Shown here in pieces: positions 27,114 through 35,617 of a DNA stretch of 64,000 nt. A program made the position numbers and the translations under genes. Below the pieces are notes generated by a model. That model did not search any database, had not been told where the DNA came from, and worked only from the letters and a program-made list of their open reading frames with translations. How positions within the stretch are numbered: position 1 is the first letter of the stretch; each line of letters begins with the position of its first letter. This DNA comes from CAIYOL01 sp964494805 (GTDB lineage: Bacteria > Planctomycetota > Phycisphaerae > Sedimentisphaerales > Anaerobacaceae): NCBI GenBank assembly GCA_964494805.1, contig CAZBST010000002.1:248001-312000 (forward strand), in the 5' to 3' direction.

Positions 27114-28292
27114 TTACAGTTTTTTTATGAGGCCTTTTAGTTTTTCGACTTCTTTGTTGTTTTCGAGGTAAGACTCCATCAGTTTTTGCTTTAGTTCATC
27201 GCCGCGGTCGTAGAGTCTTTTTAGCTTTTTGGGTTTGGTCGTCTGGATTGTGTAAGCGGTTAGTAGCGGAAACGCCAACGTTACATCGAGATATGCGGTA
27301 ACGGTTTCTTCGAGCTTAGTCGGGTCGATTTTGCCCCAGCTCGCAGCTTCGCTGGGCGGTGCGCCGGAGAGGCCGCCGGTGTCGGGACGGGCATCGGTTA
27401 TATTTATATCGTAGTCCTGGCCCATTTCGGGAATCATAAGGACTTCCTGGATTTGCGGCTCGGTCTGGAGCATAAAGTTTTTGGGGCTGCCGCCGCCGAT
27501 TAAAATCACAGCGGTTTTGCCTTTTTCATATCTTTTGGCATTTAGGACGATGGCGGTTGATTCATTGACGTCGATGTTGGGATTGATTTTGAATTTGAAT
27601 TTATCCACCAATTTGGCAGCTTCAGCAAGAAGCTCGAGGCCGGCCCCATTCATTCCGATAGTCGAATCTCCCGGCGAGGACGTGAATACAGGTATGCCGT
27701 TGCGATAAGCAGCAGCTAAGATACTAACCTGGCCTAATTTATTTTTCTTTTCGTACTCATTGAGGATTTTGCCTAAAGAATAATAGAATTCGCGAGTGCC
27801 CATTTCCTTCTGGAATTCGGGTCTTATCAGTATTTCACGTAAGCGCCTATCGGTCTCCATTAAGACGTCCTCATAGTCGAAGAGGATGTCGTAGATTCTT
27901 GTTACGCCTTTTGCCCGCAGGTCGGCGTCGTCAACATTGTGGCTGCCTCTGAACATCGGCAGGTTGAAGGCGTAATGGGTATCGTGATACATATTCGCAC
28001 CAGTTGCAACTATCCAATCGACGAAGCCGTGGTTCATTAATGGGACTATCGTAGAAGGCCCCAAGCCAGCAGGAGTCAGGGCGCCGGCAAGACTTAAGCC
28101 GATGGTAACATCTTCCTGAGAGTATTTATCCCGCATCAGATGGCAGGCAGCCCTTAACCTTCCGCCGTTGTAGGCGTCGAGATTGTCTATGAGTTTTACA
28201 ATATCGGTATCTTTGTCGATTGGCGCAGGGAGAATTCTTTTGCCAGAGAGATATTCTTGCTTGTCCGGGCAGTTCGATTTATGGTCTTTCAT
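27114..28292 (-). CDS. Deoxyhypusine synthase-like polyamine enzyme
   Basis: 392 residues from ATG 28292, chosen because AGAAAGGAAAAG precedes it; the open frame extends 23 codons further only through a palindromic repeat. VPLMNHGFVDWIVATGANMYHD, SSPGDSTIGMNGAG, ILIGGGSPKNF and SEAASWGKI, which carries the active lysine, are family motifs. Eukaryotic DHS moves a butylamine group from spermidine to eIF5A; bacterial homologues make homospermidine or related polyamines. With an ODC-type gene nearby, polyamine synthesis is the likely role. Confidence 0.82.
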   Translation of the reverse strand: MKDHKSNCPDKQEYLSGKRILPAPIDKDTDIVKLIDNLDAYNGGRLRAACHLMRDKYSQEDVTIGLSLAGALTPAGLGPSTIVPLMNHGFVDWIVATGANMYHDTHYAFNLPMFRGSHNVDDADLRAKGVTRIYDILFDYEDVLMETDRRLREILIRPEFQKEMGTREFYYSLGKILNEYEKKNKLGQVSILAAAYRNGIPVFTSSPGDSTIGMNGAGLELLAEAAKLVDKFKFKINPNIDVNESTAIVLNAKRYEKGKTAVILIGGGSPKNFMLQTEPQIQEVLMIPEMGQDYDINITDARPDTGGLSGAPPSEAASWGKIDPTKLEETVTAYLDVTLAFPLLTAYTIQTTKPKKLKRLYDRGDELKQKLMESYLENNKEVEKLKGLIKKL

Positions 28293-28321
28293 CTTTTCCT
28301 TTCTGCTCAAAAAATTTCTGG

Positions 28322-28341
28322 ATTCCCGCTTCCGCGGGAAT
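28322..28341. repeat. dRS3-like palindromic repeat
   Basis: ATTCCC-N8-GGGAAT with N8 = GCTTCCGC. This is the format of the dRS3-type element known from Neisseria and found widely. It explains the false N-terminal extension (FPRKRES) of the gene downstream. Confidence 0.7.
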
Positions 28342-28373
28342 GACAAAAAACAACGAACCAAACTTTTTTATAA

Positions 28374-28422
28374 CCCCCCGGTAAAACCGTGGGGCTAAAT
28401 ACTGCGCCGCCGAAACGGCGGC
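28374..28422. repeat. Two further hairpin repeats ending in GCTAAA
   Basis: 28374-28394: CCCC.CGGT paired with ACCG.GGGG around AAA, then CTAAAT. 28406-28422: GCCGCCG-AAA-CGGCGGC, then TAAACAAA. They belong to the same family as 27086-27104. The rest of the gap to hycI (to 28563) shows no feature. Confidence 0.55.
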
Positions 28423-28563
28423 TAAACAAAGTTTTGCGTGAGAGATTTTATCAAAAACAAGCGATGACTAAAAAGCTAAAATCAATAAAAAATTTAAATT
28501 CAATACCGGGCCTTCTGAACCGGGAACTTTAAATAAATAGTGTTACTCCGCCAAGGGAGCAGG

Positions 28564-29061
28564 TTAAGGGGCCGACCGTATCGGAGGAAAAACGTCAATC
28601 AACATTTGGGCAAGCAGCTTCGCCGCCTGACATACCTGCGGCGACATAGAGTCACCCAGCTGAGTGTGAGCCGGCTGAATACCGACAAAATATACATCTA
28701 CCTCGATATTCCGGCTGACCATTTCAGCGAATAAGCGGGGTGAAAGAGTGTGTGTTGAGAAAACAAATGAGCTTAACCGCTCGGGTTCGAATATTTCTAT
28801 CGTTCCGGGTGGAGCCTGGAAGTCGACAGCATCGATAATAAGAAGATTCTGGGGCGTCTTTTTTATAATCCGCTGAATATAGTTTTCAGGAACGGTGCCG
28901 GCATCTATCAATTCAGCACAGATTTTTGCCTGTTGGAGCTGTTGGCAGACCAAAGGACCGGCTCCATCGTCGCCTTTTAATGTATTGCCGATACCAACTA
29001 AAACTATTTTAGAGCCGCGAAGTTTATTCAGCTGCTCGGAGAGTTGTTCACCGGTGGCCAT
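28564..29061 (-). CDS. hycI: [NiFe] hydrogenase maturation protease
   Basis: 165 residues. The motif VGIGNTLKGDDGAGPLVCQQL (about 22-41) and IDAGTVPENY plus IDAVDF (metal-sensing acidic residues) match the HycI/HyaD peptidases that cut the C-terminal tail of the hydrogenase large subunit after Ni insertion. Its presence as the last gene of the operon supports a working Ni-Fe enzyme. The substrate would be the tail after R532 of the large subunit encoded at 35618-37342. Confidence 0.92.
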   Translation of the reverse strand: MATGEQLSEQLNKLRGSKIVLVGIGNTLKGDDGAGPLVCQQLQQAKICAELIDAGTVPENYIQRIIKKTPQNLLIIDAVDFQAPPGTIEIFEPERLSSFVFSTHTLSPRLFAEMVSRNIEVDVYFVGIQPAHTQLGDSMSPQVCQAAKLLAQMLIDVFPPIRSAP

Positions 29062-29068
29062 AATATTT

Positions 29069-29689
29069 TTACAGTTGGATATTCAGCTCACATTTGCACT
29101 TTGGGCAGAGGATTCGCATAAAATCGCTTGTTTCGAGGGTTTTATCGGATTTTTGCGTTTGTTGAATCTCCTGCGGCCGTGTGTGCAATTCGCCGCTTTT
29201 GGCAATCAGTATGGAAGGATTGGTATAGGCCAGCGGGCCAAGCTTTTCATAGAGCCAGGCAAGATGTTTTTTAGTACCTATCATTGCACCGCATTTTTCG
29301 CACATCTGCAGCTCGAACTCGTGAGTTTCAACGGTGTCTTGCCTATTTAGAGTTGCCAAGTCCCATTTTTTCGAGAGCTGTATGCCTGTTTTTGTCGTGC
29401 AGGCGGCCTCGCAATTGCCGCAGAAGATGCAGGTGTCATATCGATGGCTTATTCTTCTTACTGGCGGGTCTGCCTCCAGGTCGTCGACCATACTTAAACA
29501 TTCCGGCGTCGGACAGGCATTTACGCAGGCACCGCAGCCGATGCAGGTATCGAGGTCAAACTCCGGTTTGCCTCTGTAATTGTCCGGCACGATGCACGGC
29601 TTGGCGGGAAACCGGGTGGTAAACCTGGGAGATAAGACCGCTATAACAGCTTCTTTCAATTCTCTTAACTTTGGTAAACGCAATTTCAA
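29069..29689 (-). CDS. NuoI/MbhN-like 8Fe-8S ferredoxin subunit
   Basis: 206 residues with two 4Fe-4S motifs, CIGCGACVNACP (about 41-52) and CIFCGNCEAAC (about 86-96), in the order seen in NuoI, EchF and MbhN. Two extra CxxC pairs (CEKCG, and CPKCKC at the C-terminus) could bind zinc or another cluster and are beyond the usual family pattern. It would relay electrons from the soluble arm to the small subunit. It sits between mnhG and hycI in the hydrogenase operon. Confidence 0.85.
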   Translation of the reverse strand: MKLRLPKLRELKEAVIAVLSPRFTTRFPAKPCIVPDNYRGKPEFDLDTCIGCGACVNACPTPECLSMVDDLEADPPVRRISHRYDTCIFCGNCEAACTTKTGIQLSKKWDLATLNRQDTVETHEFELQMCEKCGAMIGTKKHLAWLYEKLGPLAYTNPSILIAKSGELHTRPQEIQQTQKSDKTLETSDFMRILCPKCKCELNIQL

Positions 29690-29718
29690 ACTCCTGCACT
29701 TCTTAATAAAGCTGAGTA

Positions 29719-30057
29719 TTATTCGTTTTTGCTGCCAATATCTTCTCCGTATTTGTCGGCAACGCTATTCTCCCACAGTTTTACGCCGGAAGCGTAAGCG
29801 CCTTTGGCGATTGCATGTGCGGCCGTGGGTGAAGTTATCAATATAAAAATAGCGCAGATTATAGCCTTGGCATTTAAGGCCGCCACATCACTAATTAAGG
29901 CGACACCAACTAAAAGCAAGATAGTGCCGAGCGTTACGCATTTTGTCGAGGCCTGCAAGCGGTTGTAAACATCGGGCAGACGAACCAGACCTATACAGCC
30001 GGATATATCAAAGAAAATCCCTATCGTTATCAATATGTATCCAATAATCTCACTCAT
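29719..30057 (-). CDS. mnhG: Mrp-type antiporter subunit G
   Basis: 112 residues, three membrane helices, with DISGCIGLVRLPDVYNRLQA and KCVTLGTILLL, diagnostic for MnhG/MrpG/MbhC. Part of the Na+/H+ antiporter module of the hydrogenase. It overlaps mnhF by 8 bp. Confidence 0.92.
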   Translation of the reverse strand: MSEIIGYILITIGIFFDISGCIGLVRLPDVYNRLQASTKCVTLGTILLLVGVALISDVAALNAKAIICAIFILITSPTAAHAIAKGAYASGVKLWENSVADKYGEDIGSKNE

Positions 30058-30307
30058 CGAAACTTCTGCCCTCCAGGAACTTTGCCAATGCGATAGTACC
30101 GATAAAGCTTAATAGCGCCCATGCAAGAGCGATGTTCAGGTAAAAATCCTTTCCCGTCACAACTCCAATGAGCGCACAAAAACCCACTATGACTATGCCC
30201 AATATATCAATAGCCACGGTTCTATCAGGTGCAGTGGGGCCGCGACCGATTCGATACAGGCACAAAAAACAACATAGAAATAAGCCAATATAAAATACTG
30301 TTATCAT
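30050..30307 (-). CDS. mnhF: Mrp-type antiporter subunit F
   Basis: 85 residues, three membrane helices, with YRIGRGPTAPDRTVAIDILG, the MnhF/MrpF signature. Overlaps mnhG; 17 bp after mnhE. Confidence 0.92.
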   Translation of the reverse strand: MITVFYIGLFLCCFLCLYRIGRGPTAPDRTVAIDILGIVIVGFCALIGVVTGKDFYLNIALAWALLSFIGTIALAKFLEGRSFDE

Positions 30308-30324
30308 AACTTCTCTTCCCCTTT

Positions 30325-30828
30325 TTACTCAAAAATCCTTTCGATAAACCACTCGAATTTGCGGGCAATGGTTTTTGTTGCCTGCTCAACGTCGTCGGAC
30401 TGGACGTTAATCCAGTGGATGTACAAAAAGCCATCATCCGTCAAATCCACGGTCAAAGTACCCGGCGTGAGAGTGATAGAATTTGCCAAAGCGGTGATAC
30501 CGGATTCTGTTTTTAGATTTGTTTTTATTTTTACAATCCCTGGTTTTATAGGCATCTTCGGGTGCAAAACGCGGTAAACGACATCAAAATTCGCCTTTAT
30601 CACATAGTAGAAGAATACAGGCACGTAAACCAAGAGCCAGAAAATTCGCACAGGTGAAAGAAATACCTTATGCTCCTTAGGCAGTATTTCGTGAAATAGA
30701 ACAGCAATGAGAAAAGCTGCTATTAGGCCTGCGACTACAACCTGGAAGTCAATTTTGCCGTCGACAAAAGGCCAAGTCAGCAACACCCAAACGATAAAAG
30801 CTAAAACAAAATAAATCAGCCGTCTCAT
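30325..30828 (-). CDS. mnhE: Mrp-type antiporter subunit E
   Basis: 167 residues with two to three N-terminal helices and a cytoplasmic domain containing NSITLTPGTLTVDL and YIHWINV, characteristic of MnhE/MrpE. Lies between the D and F subunits, as in mrp operons. Confidence 0.92.
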   Translation of the reverse strand: MRRLIYFVLAFIVWVLLTWPFVDGKIDFQVVVAGLIAAFLIAVLFHEILPKEHKVFLSPVRIFWLLVYVPVFFYYVIKANFDVVYRVLHPKMPIKPGIVKIKTNLKTESGITALANSITLTPGTLTVDLTDDGFLYIHWINVQSDDVEQATKTIARKFEWFIERIFE

Positions 30829-30839
30829 AGCACCACCTA

Positions 30840-32354
30840 TTATATTCCCATCACAGCTGCAGAGTATTGAACCCCATCTACCAATACCTGAACAGCGGGG
30901 TCAAGAATGCTCTGTTTTAAGCTCGGCACCAACACGAGCAATCCCATAAGTACACATAAACACGCCAGGAATATCATTGCAACAAGCATAGAGTTCCTGG
31001 CCTCTTTTGTCTGCTGCAGATTTTCCGGCAGCTCACCAAGGAAGACATATCTTTGAACCTTCAGATACATAATTAAAGTACACAAACTTACGAAAACGAT
31101 TATTGCTGCGACCCAGTAAAAATGTGCTTCTATTGCCGCAACTACCAGAATCAGCTTGCTCCAGAACCCGCTAAAGGGCGGTATACCAACGATAGAAGCT
31201 GATGCAATGGTGCAGGTTGCACGCGTTACAGGCATTTTCTCTGCGAGTCCGCCCATCTGTCCCATTTGTCTTGTTCCGGTTGACATTTCCACCGAGCCGC
31301 TTGTTAAAAATAACAAGGACTTGTAGACCGCGTGGTTGACGAGGTGGAACAGGCCACCAAGGATAGCTAAAGAAGCCCAGGCTAAATTATCACCTCTTGC
31401 GATGATAAGCCCACCAAGACCAATCCCCAGAACAACGTAACCAACCTGGCTAATACTGGAATAAGCCATAAGCCGCTTTAAATCCCATTGTCCTATTGCC
31501 AGAAACGCTCCGGCAACCATACTCAAAAGGCCCAAGATAATTAAAAGCCAACCTACCGAGACGGAAATGCCAAACACATTAAAAACTACACGGCTGAGAG
31601 CATAGACGCCAAGGGTTTTTATTAGTATACCGGACAGCATTGCTGAAATCGGTGCCGGAGCCGATGGGTGGGCATCCGGCAGCCAAGCGTGGAATGGCAC
31701 TAAGGCCGCTTTCAGACTGAAGCCGACAATGAACAAGCATAAGGCAAAGCCGAGACCGGCATTCAGCCCCGAGGCCTGAATGGCTTTTGAGATGTAGGCC
31801 ATATTAAGCGAACCGGTATTACCATAAACAAGAGCAATCCCAAAAAGAATAAATATGGAAGCGATGCTGCCCAGCACCATATACTTAAATGATGCTTCGA
31901 GCTCTTCGTGCTCGCAACCGAAACCAACCAGCGCATAAGATGCGATTGAAGCAATTTCCAAAAATACGAACAGATTGAAGATGTCTCCGGAAAGCACAAC
32001 ACCATTCATACCCGCGACCATAAGCATAAACAGACTCAAGTATTTCGCTTTGGCGGTATAGCGTTCCATATATCTGATGCTGAAAATCATTGCAGCGGCG
32101 CTAACGACGCTAACAGCCAAAAGCAAAAGCGAGCTTAAGCCATCAAGGACGAGATTAATCCCCAGCGGTATGGGCCACCTGCCAATCTCATACACGCCAG
32201 ATTGGCCTATGGAAGCAACAGCCAGTATAAGCAGTGAAACAGTCGCCAGATTGGCCAGAACTGTTGCACCGGCCTTGCCTTTTCTGCCGAAAATCGGAAG
32301 CAAAAATGCCGTCACCAAAGGAATAATTATGAAAACCGGCAGTGGTATGCTCAT
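30840..32354 (-). CDS. mnhD: Mrp-type antiporter subunit D (ND4/NuoN-like)
   Basis: 504 residues, about 14 membrane helices. PFHAWLPDAHPSAPAPISAMLSG-type segment (split here as PFHAWLPDAHPSAPAP), SSISQVGYV and LFHLVNHAVYKSLLFL are the proton-channel motifs of the ND2/4/5 superfamily. It is one of two such subunits in this operon (the other at 33760-35616) and equals MrpD or MbhH. It overlaps mnhC by 4 bp. Confidence 0.92.
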   Translation of the reverse strand: MSIPLPVFIIIPLVTAFLLPIFGRKGKAGATVLANLATVSLLILAVASIGQSGVYEIGRWPIPLGINLVLDGLSSLLLLAVSVVSAAAMIFSIRYMERYTAKAKYLSLFMLMVAGMNGVVLSGDIFNLFVFLEIASIASYALVGFGCEHEELEASFKYMVLGSIASIFILFGIALVYGNTGSLNMAYISKAIQASGLNAGLGFALCLFIVGFSLKAALVPFHAWLPDAHPSAPAPISAMLSGILIKTLGVYALSRVVFNVFGISVSVGWLLIILGLLSMVAGAFLAIGQWDLKRLMAYSSISQVGYVVLGIGLGGLIIARGDNLAWASLAILGGLFHLVNHAVYKSLLFLTSGSVEMSTGTRQMGQMGGLAEKMPVTRATCTIASASIVGIPPFSGFWSKLILVVAAIEAHFYWVAAIIVFVSLCTLIMYLKVQRYVFLGELPENLQQTKEARNSMLVAMIFLACLCVLMGLLVLVPSLKQSILDPAVQVLVDGVQYSAAVMGI

Positions 32355-32719
32355 CCTCTCAACCTCCTTATCTCAGTAATGTCAAAGGTGCCGTATTTAC
32401 CGTAAGTTCTGATGCATATCGAAATCATAAGTGCTAATGAACCCAAGCTAATAACGATTGCAGTAAGGACAAGCGCCTGCGGCAACGGGTCGACCGAGGT
32501 ATTGATAAAGCTGGCAATAATCTGATCTGTTCCCGACTCAAGGCAGGTTTTGTCAATGATTGGCGCTGCGCCGCCTGTCCGGTAGCCAAGCATAATCAGG
32601 AAAAGATTGACGGCGTACTCCATAACCATTATTCCGATTACAATCTTGACCATATTCTTCTTGACGACCGCACAATACAGGCCAATCACAAACAATAAAA
32701 AGCATAATGCATAAGGCAT
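32351..32719 (-). CDS. mnhC: Mrp-type antiporter subunit C (NuoK-like)
   Basis: 122 residues, three membrane helices. GIMVMEYAVNLFLIMLGY and DPLPQALVLTAIVISLG match MnhC/MrpC/MbhG, including the NuoK-type glutamate in helix 2. Confidence 0.92.
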   Translation of the reverse strand: MPYALCFLLFVIGLYCAVVKKNMVKIVIGIMVMEYAVNLFLIMLGYRTGGAAPIIDKTCLESGTDQIIASFINTSVDPLPQALVLTAIVISLGSLALMISICIRTYGKYGTFDITEIRRLRG

Positions 32720-32745
32720 CGTTTTTCTTACTCCTGTTGATTTAG

Positions 32746-33201
32746 CTACTCATATCTGCACTCTTTGCCTTTACAACTGATTGAAAGCATGAGAGTTACC
32801 AAAAACAGTGATGCGCCGACCTTCAGGCCGATAGCAATGTTCGACAGCGGTATAGTGCCAGCACTTATAAGGTTCAGAGCCTGTCCGGGCAAATACTTTT
32901 GATACAGGAAATTCACGAAGAAGGAACCACCGAGCACCAGACCCAGAATTGCTATCATTGCGAACATAAATGCTCCCAGGCAATCAAGCTTTGAGGCAAC
33001 AGGCAAAGACAGATTTTCTTCTGCAAATTCTCTGCCGAACGCCAGCATAAGAAGCACATAGGAAGCGGCCAAAATCACGCCGCCGGCAAAACCTCCGCCC
33101 GGAGTCAAATGGCCAAAAATAACAATGTATATGCCAAACAGGAAGATAAGCACCTTGACCCAGCTGGCAATAGTCTTTACTATTACTGTCATGCCTTTCA
33201 T
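32746..33201 (-). CDS. mnhB: Mrp-type antiporter subunit B
   Basis: 151 residues, four helices, with FGHLTPGGGFAGGVILAASY (about 28-47), the MnhB/MrpB/MbhF signature. Adjacent to the MbhD/E-like subunit. Confidence 0.92.
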   Translation of the reverse strand: MKGMTVIVKTIASWVKVLIFLFGIYIVIFGHLTPGGGFAGGVILAASYVLLMLAFGREFAEENLSLPVASKLDCLGAFMFAMIAILGLVLGGSFFVNFLYQKYLPGQALNLISAGTIPLSNIAIGLKVGASLFLVTLMLSISCKGKECRYE

Positions 33202-33749
33202 TAGTCTAAGTCCTCCAACCTCTTTTTAGCTTTTTGGCGGAGTATAACGGTTGCCCCGATAATCGAAGTAAACAGTACAGTTGCTTCACCGAGTGTATCG
33301 TAAGCACGGAAATCAAGAATGACCGAGGCCACGAGATTTGCCGCACCAGTTTTGGCCAGTCCTTCGCTAATGTAGGTCTGGGAGGCGGCTTCGGGAACCT
33401 TCGCAAAGACAGCTGAGCCGAAATCGGGCAGAGTCTCAAATACCTTTATACCAGCTAAGAAAATCACAAAGATAATTACAAGGGAAACAACTGTCCCGAA
33501 AAACTCTCTGTCTCCTGTGATAAAGGTCAGGTCACGAGAGATTGTAGCACGAATCAGGATAATCAAACCGAGGACCTCCACAACAATCTGAGTTATTGCG
33601 ATATCCGGCGCTCGCAGGAACAGAAACATTAAAGAACCGCCAAAGCCGATGGCGCCAACACAAATCACGGAACTTAGAAGGTCTCCGGTTTCCACGGCGA
33701 TAATCGCAGCAATTATCATAAACAGCAGCAAAATATAGAATATAGCCAT
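33201..33749 (-). CDS. MbhD+MbhE-like subunit (C-terminal part of MrpA)
   Basis: 182 residues from ATG 33749, preceded by GGTGAG; a start 24 bp upstream overlaps the previous gene. RAPDIAITQIVVEVLGLIILI is the conserved MrpA C-terminal / MbhD motif; the end (FRAYDTLGEATVLFTSIIGA) is the MbhE/MrpB N-terminal motif. So the region that forms the end of MrpA in standard Mrp antiporters is a separate gene, as in Mbh hydrogenases. Confidence 0.88.
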   Translation of the reverse strand: MAIFYILLLFMIIAAIIAVETGDLLSSVICVGAIGFGGSLMFLFLRAPDIAITQIVVEVLGLIILIRATISRDLTFITGDREFFGTVVSLVIIFVIFLAGIKVFETLPDFGSAVFAKVPEAASQTYISEGLAKTGAANLVASVILDFRAYDTLGEATVLFTSIIGATVILRQKAKKRLEDLD

Positions 33750-33759
33750 ATTTGTATTC

Positions 33760-35616
33760 TCACCAAATCTCACAAACTATAAATAAGATTACTAATAATC
33801 CCAACGTTACCCAGGTCAGATACATCGGCAGGACGCCTGAATGCAACCACCTCAGGAATTCCGTCAAGGCTGAACCTATTCTTCCACTCTGATTGTATAA
33901 ATCAAAATGACCTTTTTCCTGGCCGGTGTAAAGCTGCTTCAAGCCGCCCATAGAAGAAACCGTCTTGTAGAAATGCGTTCCCGGTATTGTCATCTGGTCA
34001 TTAGTCTGAACTTCACCGCAGGTCCAAGTGGGCACCTCTCTGGTCTTTCTTGCCAATAACCCGATGAGTAAAATCAGCAGGCCAAGAATAATACCAAACG
34101 CCATCAACACTGTGGCCAAAATTGAGTCCCACGTGCCGAAAATCGTAGTACCCGGCTCTATATTCAAAGCGGGATAAATAAACATTTTGAGCGGCACATA
34201 ATAGAAAATTCCGAAAAATACACACAGCGAGGCAAGTACAATCATCGGGAAAGTCTGCAAAGGCGAAACTTCCTTTACGTTTTTCAACTCCTGCGGCAGG
34301 CGAGAAAGGAATAATGAGTGTATTAGTTTTACAAATGAAGCCAGAGTAAGGGCACTTCCGAACATAGCGCAGGTAAGCCAGATAGGCCATAGTTTAGCCG
34401 CATCACCTGCCTGTGTTGTCCCCATCTCAATTACGCCTTGATAAACCATCCATTTGGAAACGAATCCGTTGAATGGTGGTATTCCGGAAATACTTAATGC
34501 GGCAATCAAGCAAGTAGCAAAAGTAATCGACATTTTTTTACCGAGACCGCCGAGTTTATCTAGCTCTGGGGTTCCGGCTTGTTGCTCAACCGCCCCGCCA
34601 CACAAGAACAGACAACATTTATATATTGCGTGATTGAGCATATGGAACACCCCACCAGCTATGCCTACAGGCGTCATCGTTGCTATTCCCAAGACCATAT
34701 ACCCGACCTGGCTGATGGCGTGATAGGAAAGCAGCTTTTTGAGGTTGTGCTGAACCATCGCAATCATCACGGCAATGATAATCGTAGCAGCACCAATCAG
34801 TGCAAGGATCAAACTTAAAGCAACAGACTGCAGAACAAATATTTGACGAACAATTATTACAAGCAGGTAAATTCCCAAGAGTTTATCTATTGCAGCAGGC
34901 AAAAGCGCCATCACGGAAGCGGGGGCATATTCGCCGCTGGTAGGCAACCAAGTATGTAAAGGTAGCGCACCCGCTTTGGTAATAGCGGCTGTCATAAGCA
35001 GTAGAAAAGCTATAATGGAAAAAGTTGAAGTAGTCGCAATGCTGATATCCGAGATAACAAACGTGCCTGAAAACACCCATACCATTAATATGCCGAACAA
35101 TAGAGCGGCATCGGAGGCCCCTATTACTGCGAAACTTTTGGTCGCCGCAAAGTTGGAATTTTTGCCGCCGGTGCTTATCAGAAGATACAGCGCTGCAGTA
35201 ACAATCTCCCAGAAAATAAGCAAAAACAAAAGATGGTTGGAAAGCAATATCCCAGCCGAGCCGCCTATTGTGAGAAGAATCGAGCCATAATAGATATTCA
35301 GGTGCTTAGCATCGGCCATTGATTTAAATGAATACAAGGTTATCAACAGGCCAAAGCCCATAGCAAACATCAATATAAATGCCCCCAATGGTTTGGCGCT
35401 TAGCAGTAAGTCTAAATTCAGATTGCCTATTTGAAAAACAGACCAAGCATAATCAAGCTGGCCAAGATAAAATATCCAGATGGCCTGTATGAATACAAAA
35501 GCCGAAATAATTAGCGTCAATACCTTGGGCAATAGTCTGACCTTATTCGGCAAAAACAATATTACAAAGCCTGCAATCAGAGGCAAAAAAACCTGAATAA
35601 GTAAAATTTTATCCAA
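33760..35616 (-). CDS. ND5/NuoL/MrpA-like antiporter subunit
   Basis: 618 residues, about 16 helices. LPLHTWLPTSGEYAPASVMA, YHAISQVGYMVLGI and FHMLNHAIYKCCLFL are the ion-channel motifs. A hydrophilic C-terminal stretch (about 540-590, WTCGEVQ...) follows the core. This equals the N-terminal two thirds of MrpA. With mnhD it gives the complex two proton/sodium-pumping modules, whereas the archaeal Mbh complex has only one (MbhH). Confidence 0.9.
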   Translation of the reverse strand: MDKILLIQVFLPLIAGFVILFLPNKVRLLPKVLTLIISAFVFIQAIWIFYLGQLDYAWSVFQIGNLNLDLLLSAKPLGAFILMFAMGFGLLITLYSFKSMADAKHLNIYYGSILLTIGGSAGILLSNHLLFLLIFWEIVTAALYLLISTGGKNSNFAATKSFAVIGASDAALLFGILMVWVFSGTFVISDISIATTSTFSIIAFLLLMTAAITKAGALPLHTWLPTSGEYAPASVMALLPAAIDKLLGIYLLVIIVRQIFVLQSVALSLILALIGAATIIIAVMIAMVQHNLKKLLSYHAISQVGYMVLGIATMTPVGIAGGVFHMLNHAIYKCCLFLCGGAVEQQAGTPELDKLGGLGKKMSITFATCLIAALSISGIPPFNGFVSKWMVYQGVIEMGTTQAGDAAKLWPIWLTCAMFGSALTLASFVKLIHSLFLSRLPQELKNVKEVSPLQTFPMIVLASLCVFFGIFYYVPLKMFIYPALNIEPGTTIFGTWDSILATVLMAFGIILGLLILLIGLLARKTREVPTWTCGEVQTNDQMTIPGTHFYKTVSSMGGLKQLYTGQEKGHFDLYNQSGRIGSALTEFLRWLHSGVLPMYLTWVTLGLLVILFIVCEIW

Positions 35617-35617
35617 C

